Source: Mycolicibacterium peregrinum | GTDB lineage: Bacteria > Actinomycetota > Actinomycetes > Mycobacteriales > Mycobacteriaceae | DNA: 64,000 nucleotides | Direction of reading: 5' to 3' | NCBI RefSeq assembly: GCF_001665785.1 | Contig: NZ_LZSO01000041.1 | Span: 159,357-223,356, forward strand | In this document: positions 9,015 to 17,738 of the stretch, piece by piece | Numbering within the stretch: position 1 is the first letter of the stretch | Layout of the letters: every line of letters starts with the position of its first letter | Made by a program: the position numbers and the translations under genes | Notes under the pieces: generated by a model | The model's database searches: none | What the model was told of the DNA's origin: nothing | The model's input: only the letters and a program-made list of their open reading frames with translations

Positions 9015-10169
9015 GTGACCATGAAGTGCGTGGTGATCGGCGCGGGTGCCTGGGGTCTGCCCGCGGCGGCCGAACTCGCCCGCCGCGGGCATCGAGTGAC
9101 GCTGATCGATCGCTACGGCCCACTCAACACGCTGTCGTCATCCGGAGGGTCGACCCGGTTGTGGCGGCTGGCCGATCCTGACCCGCTCCGGGTTCGGTTG
9201 GCACAGCGTGGGGTTGACGCGATGTACCGCCTCGCCGAACGCGCCGGCACCCCGGTGTTCCTCACCCGTGGCCTCCTGTGGCGTGACGATCAGTCGCTGC
9301 CTGTCGTGCAGTCGACGCTGGACGCTCTCGGGGTGACGTACACGAGCGTGGCTCCTGGCGATGTGGACCGGTTCTTCCCCGGTCTGCGCGTCGACGGGCG
9401 CGACGCACTGTGGCAGCCGGTGGCGGGCGTCGTCCTGGCAGTGGAATCGCTCAAGGCCCAGCTGAAGCTATTCCGGAGCGCTTCCGGCGCAACGGTTCTC
9501 GAACGGGATGTGGCCGCTGTGGAGAAGGCCGCCAACGGCGTCCGGGTGGTCCTGGACGACGGTGACGCCATCGACGCCGACGTCGCGGTGATCGCTGCCG
9601 GGCCGGGGGCGGGGCCGCTCTTGTCGCCGCTCGGCCTCGAGCTGTCGCTGCACCCATATCTGGAACAGGTGGTGTACTTCGGCGATCCGGCCGATCCTGC
9701 TGCCACCGATGACTTTCCGTGCCTTTTCGACGGGCCGGGTGAGGACCGCCCCGGCATCTACGCCATGCCCTCGCCGGGTTCGGGGTACAAGATCGGTTTG
9801 GACAAACCCTTGCGGGACTACCGGGCCGGCGACATCGATCGAACGCCCGATGCCGAGCGGACTGCCGTGCTGCGTGACCGGGTGCGCAGCGATATGTCCG
9901 CGGTCGATCCGACGGTGCTCGACGCCCAGGTGTGTAGTTGGACCGACTCTCCCGACGGCACCTTCGTCGTCGATCGGCTCGCCGGTGGGATCGTCGTCGC
10001 CTGCGGGGACTCGGGGGAGGGCTTCAAGTACTCCGCGCTGATGGGCGAGGTGCTGGCGGATCTGGCCGAGGGGCGCGTGCCGGACGCCGATGTGGCCGCC
10101 TGGTCGTTGGCGCGCTTCTCCCAAGGCATGCCCACGCGCACCGGCCCGCACGTGCTCGGCAGGCACTGA
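9015..10169 (+). CDS. FAD-dependent amine oxidase (DAO/monomeric sarcosine oxidase-like)
   Basis: About 384 aa. The N-terminal Rossmann motif VIGAGAWGLPAAAEL binds FAD, followed at ~30 by LIDRYGP and SGGSTRLWR. The latter resembles the SxxxSRxxR segment of monomeric sarcosine and N-methyltryptophan oxidases. The C-terminal VACGDSGEGFKYSALMGE closes the FAD site. GTG 9015 is chosen because GGAGGG lies 9 nt upstream; ATG 9021 is the alternative. Such enzymes oxidise secondary or primary amines to imines or aldehydes with O2. Here the substrate is probably a polyamine or acylated polyamine, inferred from neighbours only. Confidence 0.8.
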   Translation: MTMKCVVIGAGAWGLPAAAELARRGHRVTLIDRYGPLNTLSSSGGSTRLWRLADPDPLRVRLAQRGVDAMYRLAERAGTPVFLTRGLLWRDDQSLPVVQSTLDALGVTYTSVAPGDVDRFFPGLRVDGRDALWQPVAGVVLAVESLKAQLKLFRSASGATVLERDVAAVEKAANGVRVVLDDGDAIDADVAVIAAGPGAGPLLSPLGLELSLHPYLEQVVYFGDPADPAATDDFPCLFDGPGEDRPGIYAMPSPGSGYKIGLDKPLRDYRAGDIDRTPDAERTAVLRDRVRSDMSAVDPTVLDAQVCSWTDSPDGTFVVDRLAGGIVVACGDSGEGFKYSALMGEVLADLAEGRVPDADVAAWSLARFSQGMPTRTGPHVLGRH

Positions 10170-10277
10170 GAAGGCCTACGCGGCGTACTGCGAAATCAGT
10201 CGTTGATGGCGTGTTCGACCGCGCTGATCGGCGGTATTTCTGCCGAAGACTGCCGATAACACGTCGTTGTGTCCCAT

Positions 10278-10292
10278 CCCACAAAGTGTGGG
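10278..10292. promoter_or_regulatory. Candidate operator 1 (CCCAC-AAAGT-GTGGG)
   Basis: Perfect 5-bp arms around AAAGT in the 240-bp gap before the XRE-cupin regulator gene. It shares the nine-base core ACAAAGTGT with the palindrome at 10347-10365, so the two are likely sites for the same protein. Confidence 0.5.
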
Positions 10293-10346
10293 GAATGTGA
10301 TCCAGGCCTTGCGCGCGCACTCGAATCAGACATAGAGTTCGGCCTG

Positions 10347-10365
10347 AGCGAACAAAGTGTTCGCT
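10347..10365. promoter_or_regulatory. Candidate operator 2 (AGCGAAC-AAAGT-GTTCGCT)
   Basis: Perfect 7-bp arms around AAAGT, 45 bp before the regulator ATG. The core ACAAAGTGT recurs exactly 71 bp upstream. The likely ligand is the XRE-cupin regulator encoded immediately downstream (autoregulation). Confidence 0.6.
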
Positions 10366-10409
10366 GAAAACAATCCTCTTGCTCTTATGGGACGAACGGA
10401 TGTTTCGAT

Positions 10410-11003
10410 ATGAGTGCGACTGTCGAGCCTGATCCCCCCGGGACGACGGCAGACACCGTGGTCGGTGCGCGGATCCGGCAGTTCCGCGCCGCGCGGAAGA
10501 TGTCTCTTCGGCAGTTGGCCGATAGGGCCGGCATCTCCCCGGGCTTCCTCAGCCAGGTGGAGCGCGGTCAGGTCAACGCCAGTGTCGGAACGTTGCGCCG
10601 GTTGGCGCAGTCACTGGGCATCGTCCTGCCCGACCTTTTCACCGACGACGAGGTCAGCGACGTCCGCATTCTCCGGAAGGCGGCTCGTCCCACCATCGAG
10701 GTGTCGGAGCTGAGCTCGAAGTACCTGTTGTCGCAGAAGCCGCTGCGAAACCTCGAGGTGTACGCGGGGGAACTGTCGCCCGGTTCGAGTGCGGGCGAGG
10801 CGTATGTGCACGGTGACGCGCAGGAGATCCTCATCGTCGTCGCCGGCACTCCGACCCTTGAACTCGACGGCGAGCGGTATCTGCTCGAACCGGGCGACAG
10901 CGCGGAGTACCGGACATCCATGCCGCACACCGTCCACAACTTGAGTGACGCGCCGGTCGAACTCATCTGGATCGTCAGCCCCCCGACTGACTGGCCGACC
11001 TGA
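10410..11003 (+). CDS. XRE-cupin transcriptional regulator (PuuR-like)
   Basis: 197 aa. Residues about 18-75 form an XRE helix-turn-helix (IRQFRAARKMSLRQLADRAG, GFLSQVERGQVNASVGTLRR). Residues about 115-190 form a cupin_2 effector domain (EILIVVAGTPTLELDGE, MPHTVHNLSDAP). This architecture matches PuuR and other small-molecule-responsive repressors of amine catabolism. It heads the PotDBCA transporter operon, with a 73-nt gap to potD. Two palindromes with a shared core lie upstream, suggesting self-repression relieved by a polyamine. Confidence 0.85.
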   Translation: MSATVEPDPPGTTADTVVGARIRQFRAARKMSLRQLADRAGISPGFLSQVERGQVNASVGTLRRLAQSLGIVLPDLFTDDEVSDVRILRKAARPTIEVSELSSKYLLSQKPLRNLEVYAGELSPGSSAGEAYVHGDAQEILIVVAGTPTLELDGERYLLEPGDSAEYRTSMPHTVHNLSDAPVELIWIVSPPTDWPT

Positions 11004-11076
11004 CGGGCCGCTCACCCGCTGCGGATGTCACCGCATCCGCGAACACCTTTCCGCCCAGATCAAAGGAGATCCGCAA

Positions 11077-12201
11077 ATGAACACCCCCCGTGTAGCCCGC
11101 AGTGTGCCCGCCTTGATCGCCGCAGGCGTTCTCCTGGCCACCGCATGCACGCCGGCAGGTCCCGGCCAGGCCGCCGATGTCGATCTGGGCAGCGGACCGC
11201 CGCAGGCGGGCACCATCAAGGAGGGTGCGCTCAAGGGCACCACGATGACGTTCGTCTCCTACGGCGGCATCTTCCAGGACGGTCAGGCGAAGGCCGCGAT
11301 CGAACCGTTCGCGGCGCAGTCCGGGGCAAAAGTGTTGCAGGACGGGCCCACCGAGAATTCGAAGATCAAAGCCCAGGTCGACTCCAAGAATGTGACCTGG
11401 GACGTGGTCGACAGCACGAACGTGTTCACCGCCAAGAACTGCGGCAAGCTCTTCATGCCGCTCGACACCAGCATCGTGGACATCAGCAAACTGCCCGCGG
11501 GAACCAAGACCGACGACTGTTCCGTTCCGGCAATGGGGTACGGCCTGATCGTGGTCTACAACACCAAGAAGTACGGTGCGAACCCGCCGAAGACGTGGGC
11601 CGACTTCTACGACACCGCGAAGTTCCCCGGCAAGCGGGCCATCGAGGGCGTGCCCGGTGAGCTCGACCCCGGAGTGCCCGAGGGGGCCCTCCTGGCCGAC
11701 GGTGTCGCACCCGACGCGATCTACCCGATCGATCTCGACCGCGCGCTCAAGAAGATGAACTCCATCCGCAATGACACAATCTTCTGGACCACGGGCGCAC
11801 AGTCTCAACAGCTCATCGAATCCGGCCAGGTCGACATGGCGCTCGTGTGGAGCGGCCGGGCGTATTCGGCCGTGAAGAACGGGGCGCCGTTCGCCCCGAT
11901 GTGGGACCAGTGGATGCCCGAGGCCGACACCATCGCCGTGCCGATCGGCGCCCGGAATCCCAAGGCGTCCATGGCATTCATCAACTTCTATCTCGGTGCG
12001 CAACAGCAGGCCAAACTCGCTGAACTGACGTCCTACAGCCCCATCAACGTCGATGCCAAGCCGCAGCTCGATGACCTCGCCCGGTCGTATCTGACCACCA
12101 CGCCGGAGCGGGAGAAGGACAAGTTCCCACTTGATCTCGCGTACTGGGCCGAACACCAAGAAGAGATCGCGTCCAAGTACACGGCCTGGCTCGCGGGCTA
12201 G
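11077..12201 (+). CDS. potD: Polyamine ABC transporter substrate-binding lipoprotein
   Basis: 374 aa. ATG 11077 follows an AAAGGAGAT ribosome binding site. The lipobox LATAC at about residues 20-24 predicts a lipidated, membrane-anchored protein. The mature part is a type 2 periplasmic-binding fold of the PotD/PotF family (FVSYGGIFQDGQAKA, VPAMGYGLIVVYNTKKYG, LVWSGRAYSA), typical for putrescine/spermidine binding. It is the first gene of potDBCA. Related binding proteins can take other cationic substrates, so the exact ligand is not certain. Confidence 0.87.
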   Translation: MNTPRVARSVPALIAAGVLLATACTPAGPGQAADVDLGSGPPQAGTIKEGALKGTTMTFVSYGGIFQDGQAKAAIEPFAAQSGAKVLQDGPTENSKIKAQVDSKNVTWDVVDSTNVFTAKNCGKLFMPLDTSIVDISKLPAGTKTDDCSVPAMGYGLIVVYNTKKYGANPPKTWADFYDTAKFPGKRAIEGVPGELDPGVPEGALLADGVAPDAIYPIDLDRALKKMNSIRNDTIFWTTGAQSQQLIESGQVDMALVWSGRAYSAVKNGAPFAPMWDQWMPEADTIAVPIGARNPKASMAFINFYLGAQQQAKLAELTSYSPINVDAKPQLDDLARSYLTTTPEREKDKFPLDLAYWAEHQEEIASKYTAWLAG

Positions 12202-12217
12202 GAAGGGTTTTCGTCGC

Positions 12218-13105
12218 ATGTCGATGGTCGATGTTCTGGCGGGCGGAGCGCCACCCAAGACCCAGACAACCGCCCCGCGTTCGGGTCGGAGATTGGGCGA
12301 CGTCGGGTTGTTGCTGCCGTCGATCCTGCTCGTGGTCGGGGTGTTCGGATTGCCGCTGGCCATCATGTTCTGGCAGGCATTCAGCGATCCAGAACTCGGC
12401 TTTGGCAACTTCGCTTGGTACCTGGGCGATTCCGTACAACGCAGTGTTCTGTTGCGTACGTTCACCACGGGCCTGGAGGTTACGGCGATCTGCCTGGTCC
12501 TCGGCTACCCGTACGCGTATGCCATGGTCGCGTTCGGACCGGCCGTGCGTATCGCGCTGACACTGATCGTGCTGGTGCCGTTCTGGACTAGCCTGATGGT
12601 GCGCACATTCGCCTGGGTGATCCTGCTGGAGGACGGCGGACCGATTCAAACCCTGCTGTCCTTCGTCGGGCTGGGCGGTGTGCCGTTGCTGCGCACCAAC
12701 CTGGGTGTGGTCATCGGCATGAGCCAGATCCTGCTGCCGTTCATGGTGCTGCCGCTGTACGCCGTGATGTCCGGCATCGATCGCAGGCTTGTGCTCGCGT
12801 CGTCGAGTCTCGGTGCGCGGCCGGTGATCTCGTTCGCCAGGATCTGGGTTCCGCTGTCGATGCCCGGTGTGGGAGCCGGCTGCCTGATGGTGTTCATCAG
12901 CAGCCTCGGCTTCTACGTCACCCCGGCGCTGCTCGGCGCTCCGGATGACGCCCTGATCAGTCAGCAGATCTATGTGCAGGTCACCAGCTTGCTGGCCTGG
13001 GGCAGGGGAGGGGCGATGGGCGTGGTCCTGCTGCTCGTCACCTTCTTGGTCCTCGCGGCACTGCTGTACCTGCTGCGCCGAAACCGGAAGGAGCGCACGC
13101 CATGA
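12218..13105 (+). CDS. potB: Polyamine ABC transporter permease
   Basis: 295 aa from ATG 12218, with GGAAGGG 10 nt upstream. About six membrane segments are visible. The EAA-type cytoplasmic loop that docks the ATPase is near LASSSLGARPVISFARIWVPLSMPG (residues ~195-220). It is a PotB/CysTW-type permease and pairs with the next gene, whose ATG overlaps its TGA. Confidence 0.9.
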   Translation: MSMVDVLAGGAPPKTQTTAPRSGRRLGDVGLLLPSILLVVGVFGLPLAIMFWQAFSDPELGFGNFAWYLGDSVQRSVLLRTFTTGLEVTAICLVLGYPYAYAMVAFGPAVRIALTLIVLVPFWTSLMVRTFAWVILLEDGGPIQTLLSFVGLGGVPLLRTNLGVVIGMSQILLPFMVLPLYAVMSGIDRRLVLASSSLGARPVISFARIWVPLSMPGVGAGCLMVFISSLGFYVTPALLGAPDDALISQQIYVQVTSLLAWGRGGAMGVVLLLVTFLVLAALLYLLRRNRKERTP

Positions 13106-13902
13106 CACGGCACCTGAAGACATTCTGGAACGTTCTGCTCGGACTGTTCTGCGCGGGTGTCGGATTATGGCTGGTCGCACCGTCGTTGATTGTGGTGCCG
13201 CTGAGCTTCACCGACCGGCCCTCGTTCGCGTTCCCGCCGACCGGATGGTCGACGCGGTGGTATCACACGTTCTTCGAGGACCCCGCGTGGATCTCGGCCC
13301 TGAAGGCGAGCCTGGAAGTCGGCATCCTGGTCGCCGTGTTCGCGACCTTGTTCGGCACTGCCGCGGCGGTGGCGCTCAGTCGCACTTCGCTGGCCGGGCG
13401 GCAGGGGATACGCGCATTCCTTTTGGCTCCCATGGTCGTTCCGGTGATCGTGGTCGCTGTCGGCCTCTACGCGTTGTTCCTGAGGCTGAACCTGCTCGGG
13501 ACGGTGTTCGGATTCGTCGTCGCACACAGCATGTTGGCGCTGCCCTTCGTCATCGTGCCGGTGATGGCCAGCCTGCAGGGGTTCGACCGGCGCCTGGAGG
13601 ATGCCGCCGCGATCTGCGGTGCCGGTCGCTGGACCACCTTCCGCACCGTGACATTGCCGTCGGTGGCCCCTGGGGTGCTCTCGGGTGCGCTGTTCGCGTT
13701 CGCGACGAGCTTCGACGAAGTGGTGTTGTCGCTGTTCATCCAGAACCCGTATCTGCAGACGTTGCCGGTCAAGATGTATGCCTCGGTCACCCGTGACACC
13801 GATCCCACCATCGCTGCGGCCGCCACCCTCATCCTCGCCCTCACGACGTGTCTGACCGTCGTCGCGGGCATCTATTCGCGCAGGAGGAACCGTGTCCACT
13901 GA
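13102..13902 (+). CDS. potC: Polyamine ABC transporter permease
   Basis: 266 aa with six predicted membrane segments and an EAA-loop (EDAAAICGAGRWTTFRTVTLP, residues ~170-190). The ATG overlaps the potB stop (ATGA) and the 3' end overlaps potA by 11 nt, indicating tight translational coupling. It forms the heterodimeric channel with PotB. Confidence 0.9.
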   Translation: MTRHLKTFWNVLLGLFCAGVGLWLVAPSLIVVPLSFTDRPSFAFPPTGWSTRWYHTFFEDPAWISALKASLEVGILVAVFATLFGTAAAVALSRTSLAGRQGIRAFLLAPMVVPVIVVAVGLYALFLRLNLLGTVFGFVVAHSMLALPFVIVPVMASLQGFDRRLEDAAAICGAGRWTTFRTVTLPSVAPGVLSGALFAFATSFDEVVLSLFIQNPYLQTLPVKMYASVTRDTDPTIAAAATLILALTTCLTVVAGIYSRRRNRVH

Positions 13903-14980
13903 CCAAACCCCGCACGGAGCGTCGATCACCATGCGGCGCCTGACCAAGACCTACGGGTCGGAGACCGTCGTCAACGCCATCGACCTCGACGCGCGGCCGG
14001 GTGAGTTCCTCACTCTTCTCGGCCCCAGCGGCTCGGGAAAGACCACCACGCTCAACATGATTGCCGGTTTCGCCGACGTCACCGACGGCGAGCTGTTGAT
14101 CGACGGACGGCCGGTGGCCGATCTGCCGCCGTACCGCCGCAACATCGGCATGGTGTTCCAGCACTACGCGCTGTTCCCGCACATGACGGTGATCGACAAC
14201 GTCGAATACCCGCTGCGGCAACGCAAGATGGCCAAGGCTCAGCGCCGCGAGAAGGTGGCCGCCGCACTGCGGACGGTCGGCCTCGACGGCTACGGCAAGC
14301 GGATGCCCAAGGAACTGTCCGGTGGTCAGCAGCAGCGGGTCGCGTTCGCCCGGGCCATGGTCTACGAACCGCGCGTGCTGCTGATGGACGAACCGCTCGG
14401 TGCGCTGGACAAGAAGCTACGCGATTCGCTGCAACTGGAGATCAAGCGTATCCACGGCGAGCTCGGCACCACGTTCGTCTACGTCACGCACGACCAGGAC
14501 GAGGCCCTGGTGCTGTCGGACCGCATCGCGGTGTTCAACAAGGCCAGAATCGAACAGATCGGTTCGCCCACAGATCTTTACGAGCGCCCCAAGAGCATCT
14601 TCGTGGCCCGGTTCCTCGGGGAGTCGTCACTGTTCTACGGAAAGCTCGAAGATGGGCTCGCCGTGAACGCCTACGGGCGGCGGATCGTGGCCGGCCGGGG
14701 CGATGCCGCCAACGGCGACGCGGTGGCCGTGGTGGTGCGTCCGGAGCGGATCCGCATCCTCACCGGCGACACGGAGCCCGAGGCCGTCAATGCGGTGCCG
14801 GGCAACGTGATTCAGGAGATCTACCTCGGCAACTCCCGCAAGGTCGAGGTCAGCCTGCCCGACGGCACCGTCGCGCTCGTCCGGGAAAGCGCGGACAGCA
14901 TCACGCCGACCCAGGCGGGGCAGAAGGTCTGGTTGACCTTCGATCCGGATGTCGCCACGATCCTGCCCGCCGACACGTGA
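13892..14980 (+). CDS. potA: Polyamine ABC transporter ATP-binding protein
   Basis: 362 aa. GTG start at 13892 preceded by AGGAGGA. Walker A is GPSGSGKTT (~47-55), the Q-loop is VFQHYALFPH, the ABC signature is LSGGQQQR, Walker B is VLLMDEPLGALD and the switch histidine is in YVTHDQDEA. The C-terminal ~110 residues form the TOBE regulatory domain usual in PotA/MalK-type ATPases. The stop overlaps an alternative GTG of the next gene. Confidence 0.93.
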   Translation: MSTDQTPHGASITMRRLTKTYGSETVVNAIDLDARPGEFLTLLGPSGSGKTTTLNMIAGFADVTDGELLIDGRPVADLPPYRRNIGMVFQHYALFPHMTVIDNVEYPLRQRKMAKAQRREKVAAALRTVGLDGYGKRMPKELSGGQQQRVAFARAMVYEPRVLLMDEPLGALDKKLRDSLQLEIKRIHGELGTTFVYVTHDQDEALVLSDRIAVFNKARIEQIGSPTDLYERPKSIFVARFLGESSLFYGKLEDGLAVNAYGRRIVAGRGDAANGDAVAVVVRPERIRILTGDTEPEAVNAVPGNVIQEIYLGNSRKVEVSLPDGTVALVRESADSITPTQAGQKVWLTFDPDVATILPADT

Positions 14981-15033
14981 CGTCGGCCGGCATATCCATC
15001 ACTGACAACAGCCACGAGTACAGGAGAACCAAG

Positions 15034-16452
15034 ATGTCCCCCGACGGTCGCACGACCAGCGGTCTCGCCAATGACTTCGTGAACGGCAGCGTGTCGTTCT
15101 GGTATCGCGCGGCGGGTTTTCCGAAATCCAGACCGCCGCTGCCGGGGTCGCTCGAAGCCGACGTCTGCATCGTCGGGGCCGGACTGACCGGCTTGTGGGC
15201 AGCGTATTACCTCAAGCGGGAACAGCCTGACCTCCGAATCGTGATGCTGGAGAAGGAGTTCGCCGGATTCGGGGCGTCCGGCCGTAACGGTGGATGGCTG
15301 TCCGCCGAACTCGCCGGGTCCCGCGACGCCTATGCCTCCACGCACGGTCACGGCGGCGTCGTGGAACTCATGCGGGCCATGCGGGGTGCGGTCGACGAGG
15401 TCATCGGCGTCACGAAATCCGAGGGTATCGAGGCCGACATCGTCAAGGACGGTGTGCTGCACGTGGCGCGCAACCAGGCCCAGATGGGCAGGCTGCGCGA
15501 GTCGCTCGACTACGAGCGCAGCTGGGGTGCGACCGAGGACGACTTCGTCGTGCTCACCGGTGACGAATCCAACGCCCGCATCCGGGTAGAGGGCGCCATG
15601 GGTGCGTTGTTCACCCCGCACTGCGCACGGGTGCAGCCGGCCAAGCTGGTCGGCGGCCTGGCCCGCGTGGTGGAGGGCATGGGTGTCGCCATCTACGAGC
15701 AGACCGAAGTGACCGACATCAAGGCCGGTCGTGCGATCACGGCCCGCGGCGATGTCAGCGCCCCCGTGATCCTGCGCTGTCTCGAAGGTTTCACCGCGAC
15801 CATGCCGGGACAACGCCGCGCGTGGCTGCCGATGAACTCGTCGATGGTGGTAACGGAACCGCTTCCGGAATCCGTGCTGCAGGAGGTCGGCTGGAAGGGG
15901 GCCGAGCTCCTCGGCGACTACGCGCACGGCTACATGTACGCCCAGCGCACGGCGGACAATCGAATTGCCCTGGGCGGCCGGGGGATTCCCTACCGGTATG
16001 GCTCAGCGCTCGACCATCGTGGCGCCACCCAGCAATGGACCATCGAAGCTCTCGGGGCTCTGGTTCGCGATATGTTCCCCGCGACCCGCGATGTTCCGAT
16101 CGAGCACGCCTGGTGCGGCGTGCTCGGAGTGCCACGGGACTGGACCGCCACCGTGGACTTCGACCAGGCCAGCGGGCTCGGCACCGCGGGAGGGTATGTC
16201 GGCAGCGGCCTGACCACCACCAATCTGGCCGGGCACACCCTTGCCGACCTCGTCCTCAAGCGTGACACCGCGCTCACCCGGTTGCCCTGGGTGGGGCGAC
16301 GGGTCCGCAAGTGGGAACCGGAGCCGTTCCGGTGGCTCGGGGTCCAGGCGATGTATGCGCTGTACCGCACCGCTGACCGTCGCGAGTCCACCCGCGGGCT
16401 GGCCGGTACCAGTGGGCTGGCACGGGTCGCCAACAAGATCACGGGGCGCTGA
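15034..16452 (+). CDS. FAD-dependent oxidoreductase, PuuB-like amine oxidase
   Basis: 472 aa from ATG 15034, preceded by AGGAGA; a GTG overlapping the potA stop at 14977 is the alternative. The FAD motif is CIVGAGLTGLWAAYYL (~38-53), followed by GASGRNGGW, a signature seen in gamma-glutamylputrescine oxidoreductase (PuuB/OrdL) relatives. The C-terminal GGYVGSGLTTTNLAG closes the flavin site. No PuuA-type glutamate-putrescine ligase is present in the window, so it may act on free amines or use a ligase encoded elsewhere. Confidence 0.82.
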   Translation: MSPDGRTTSGLANDFVNGSVSFWYRAAGFPKSRPPLPGSLEADVCIVGAGLTGLWAAYYLKREQPDLRIVMLEKEFAGFGASGRNGGWLSAELAGSRDAYASTHGHGGVVELMRAMRGAVDEVIGVTKSEGIEADIVKDGVLHVARNQAQMGRLRESLDYERSWGATEDDFVVLTGDESNARIRVEGAMGALFTPHCARVQPAKLVGGLARVVEGMGVAIYEQTEVTDIKAGRAITARGDVSAPVILRCLEGFTATMPGQRRAWLPMNSSMVVTEPLPESVLQEVGWKGAELLGDYAHGYMYAQRTADNRIALGGRGIPYRYGSALDHRGATQQWTIEALGALVRDMFPATRDVPIEHAWCGVLGVPRDWTATVDFDQASGLGTAGGYVGSGLTTTNLAGHTLADLVLKRDTALTRLPWVGRRVRKWEPEPFRWLGVQAMYALYRTADRRESTRGLAGTSGLARVANKITGR

Positions 16453-16456
16453 CGCC

Positions 16457-16807
16457 ATGGAGACAACTGTGAACCTGCTGCATGTCGACGCCACAACTGC
16501 CGAACTGCCCGAGCCGCAACCGAAACCGACGAGTGTCAGCGGTCAGCTGGAATCTGCGATCAGTGTCTGGGCCGATGCGGTGACCGACACCGGGGTGTGG
16601 GAATGCGGCCCGGGGGAGTTCACCGCGGACCGGTCCGGTGCGACCGAGGTGTGTCACATCATCTCGGGCTCCGGGACCGTCGTCGGCGAGGACGGAACGA
16701 GCGCCGCCATCGGGCCGGGCACGCTGCTGGTCCTGCCCCGAGGGTGGCGCGGGACGTGGTTCGTCACGGAGGCGATACGTAAGACTTACGTGATGGTCGG
16801 TGCCTGA
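16457..16807 (+). CDS. Small cupin (DUF861-like) protein ending the polyamine operon
   Basis: 116 aa starting 4 nt after the oxidoreductase stop, so it belongs to the same transcript. A single beta-barrel is visible: GVWECGPGEFTADRSG, EVCHIISGSGTVVGEDG, GPGTLLVLPRGWRGTW. This matches the cupin_3/DUF861 family, related to the (S)-ureidoglycine aminohydrolase fold. Such small cupins often accompany amine oxidase genes, but their role is not established. It could process an oxidation product or bind the pathway ligand. Confidence 0.75.
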   Translation: METTVNLLHVDATTAELPEPQPKPTSVSGQLESAISVWADAVTDTGVWECGPGEFTADRSGATEVCHIISGSGTVVGEDGTSAAIGPGTLLVLPRGWRGTWFVTEAIRKTYVMVGA

Positions 16808-16823
16808 GGGCGCGCCCTAAACT
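16808..16823 (+). promoter_or_regulatory. sigJ promoter: palindrome GGGCGCGCCC plus -10 TAAACT
   Basis: TAAACT at 16818-16823 lies 6 nt before the sigJ ATG, the geometry of leaderless mycobacterial transcripts. A perfect 10-bp palindrome (16808-16817) abuts it and could be an operator or a weak terminator of the cupin operon. Confidence 0.5.
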
Positions 16824-16829
16824 GGGGGC

Positions 16830-17738
16830 ATGACCGCGAGCGCTCGGGTCGACGAGTTCGAGGAGTTGCGGCCACATCTGCTGGCCGTGGCCTATCGCCT
16901 CACCGGAACCTTCGCCGATGCCGAGGACATCGTCCAGGACGCGTGGATCCGCTGGGAGTCCAACCAGACCACGATCGCCGACCTGCGGGCCTGGCTGACC
17001 ACTGTCGTCAGCCGGCTGGGTCTGGACCGGCTGCGGTCGGCTGCCCACCGCCGCGAGGCCTATTACGGGGAATGGCTGCCAGAACCCGTCGTGACCGGGC
17101 TCGACACGAATGACCCACTCAACGCAGTGGTGGCCGGGGAAGACGCCCGGTTCGCCGCGATGGTGGTGTTGGAGCGGCTCACGCCCGATCAACGGGTGGC
17201 GTTCGTGTTGCACGACGGGTTCGGCCTGCCCTTCGGTGAGATCGCCGGCGTGCTTGGCGTCAGCGATGCCTCGGCCCGCCAGCTGGCCTCCCGGGCACGC
17301 CGCGCGGTGGCCGACAATCCACCTGCTTCGTCGCCCGACGACCTGCACAATCAGGTCGCCGGTGAGCTGATGGCCGCGCTGGCGTCGGGGGAGCTCGATG
17401 CCGTCGTACGGCTGCTGCACCCCGACGTCACGTTCACCGGCGATTCGAACCGTCGCGCCCCGACCGCGGCCCGCGTCATCCACGGGCCGGACAAGGTGGC
17501 CCGGTTCATCCTCGGTCTGTCCAAGAGGTACGGACCGAACTGGTTGGCAGGCAGTCAGTTTGCCCTCGTCAACGGCCAGCTGGGTGTCTACACGGCAGGC
17601 GCGCCTGCCGGGGACGGGTATCCCGAGATGATGCCGCGGGTCACGATCTTCACCGTTCGCGACGGCCTGGTCTGTGCGGTGTGGGACATCGCCAACCCCG
17701 ACAAGTTCACCGGATCGCCCCTGAGAGGTGCTCAGTGA
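16830..17738 (+). CDS. sigJ: RNA polymerase ECF sigma factor SigJ
   Basis: 302 aa. Residues ~10-75 form sigma region 2 (HLLAVAYRLTGTFADAEDIV, AWLTTVVSRLGLDRLRS). Residues ~110-155 form region 4 (LTPDQRVAFVLHDGFGLPFGEIAGVLGVS). The C-terminal ~120 residues are a SnoaL/NTF2-like domain, the hallmark of SigJ/ECF41 factors, where it replaces an anti-sigma factor. M. tuberculosis sigJ (Rv3328c) is likewise next to the Rv3329 aminotransferase. In M. tuberculosis SigJ has been linked to peroxide survival. Confidence 0.9.
   Translation: MTASARVDEFEELRPHLLAVAYRLTGTFADAEDIVQDAWIRWESNQTTIADLRAWLTTVVSRLGLDRLRSAAHRREAYYGEWLPEPVVTGLDTNDPLNAVVAGEDARFAAMVVLERLTPDQRVAFVLHDGFGLPFGEIAGVLGVSDASARQLASRARRAVADNPPASSPDDLHNQVAGELMAALASGELDAVVRLLHPDVTFTGDSNRRAPTAARVIHGPDKVARFILGLSKRYGPNWLAGSQFALVNGQLGVYTAGAPAGDGYPEMMPRVTIFTVRDGLVCAVWDIANPDKFTGSPLRGAQ

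Noticed and set aside
7490..9022. A 510-codon open frame antisense to the aminobutyraldehyde dehydrogenase
   Set aside because: Composition typical of an antisense shadow; the sense strand carries intact catalytic motifs.
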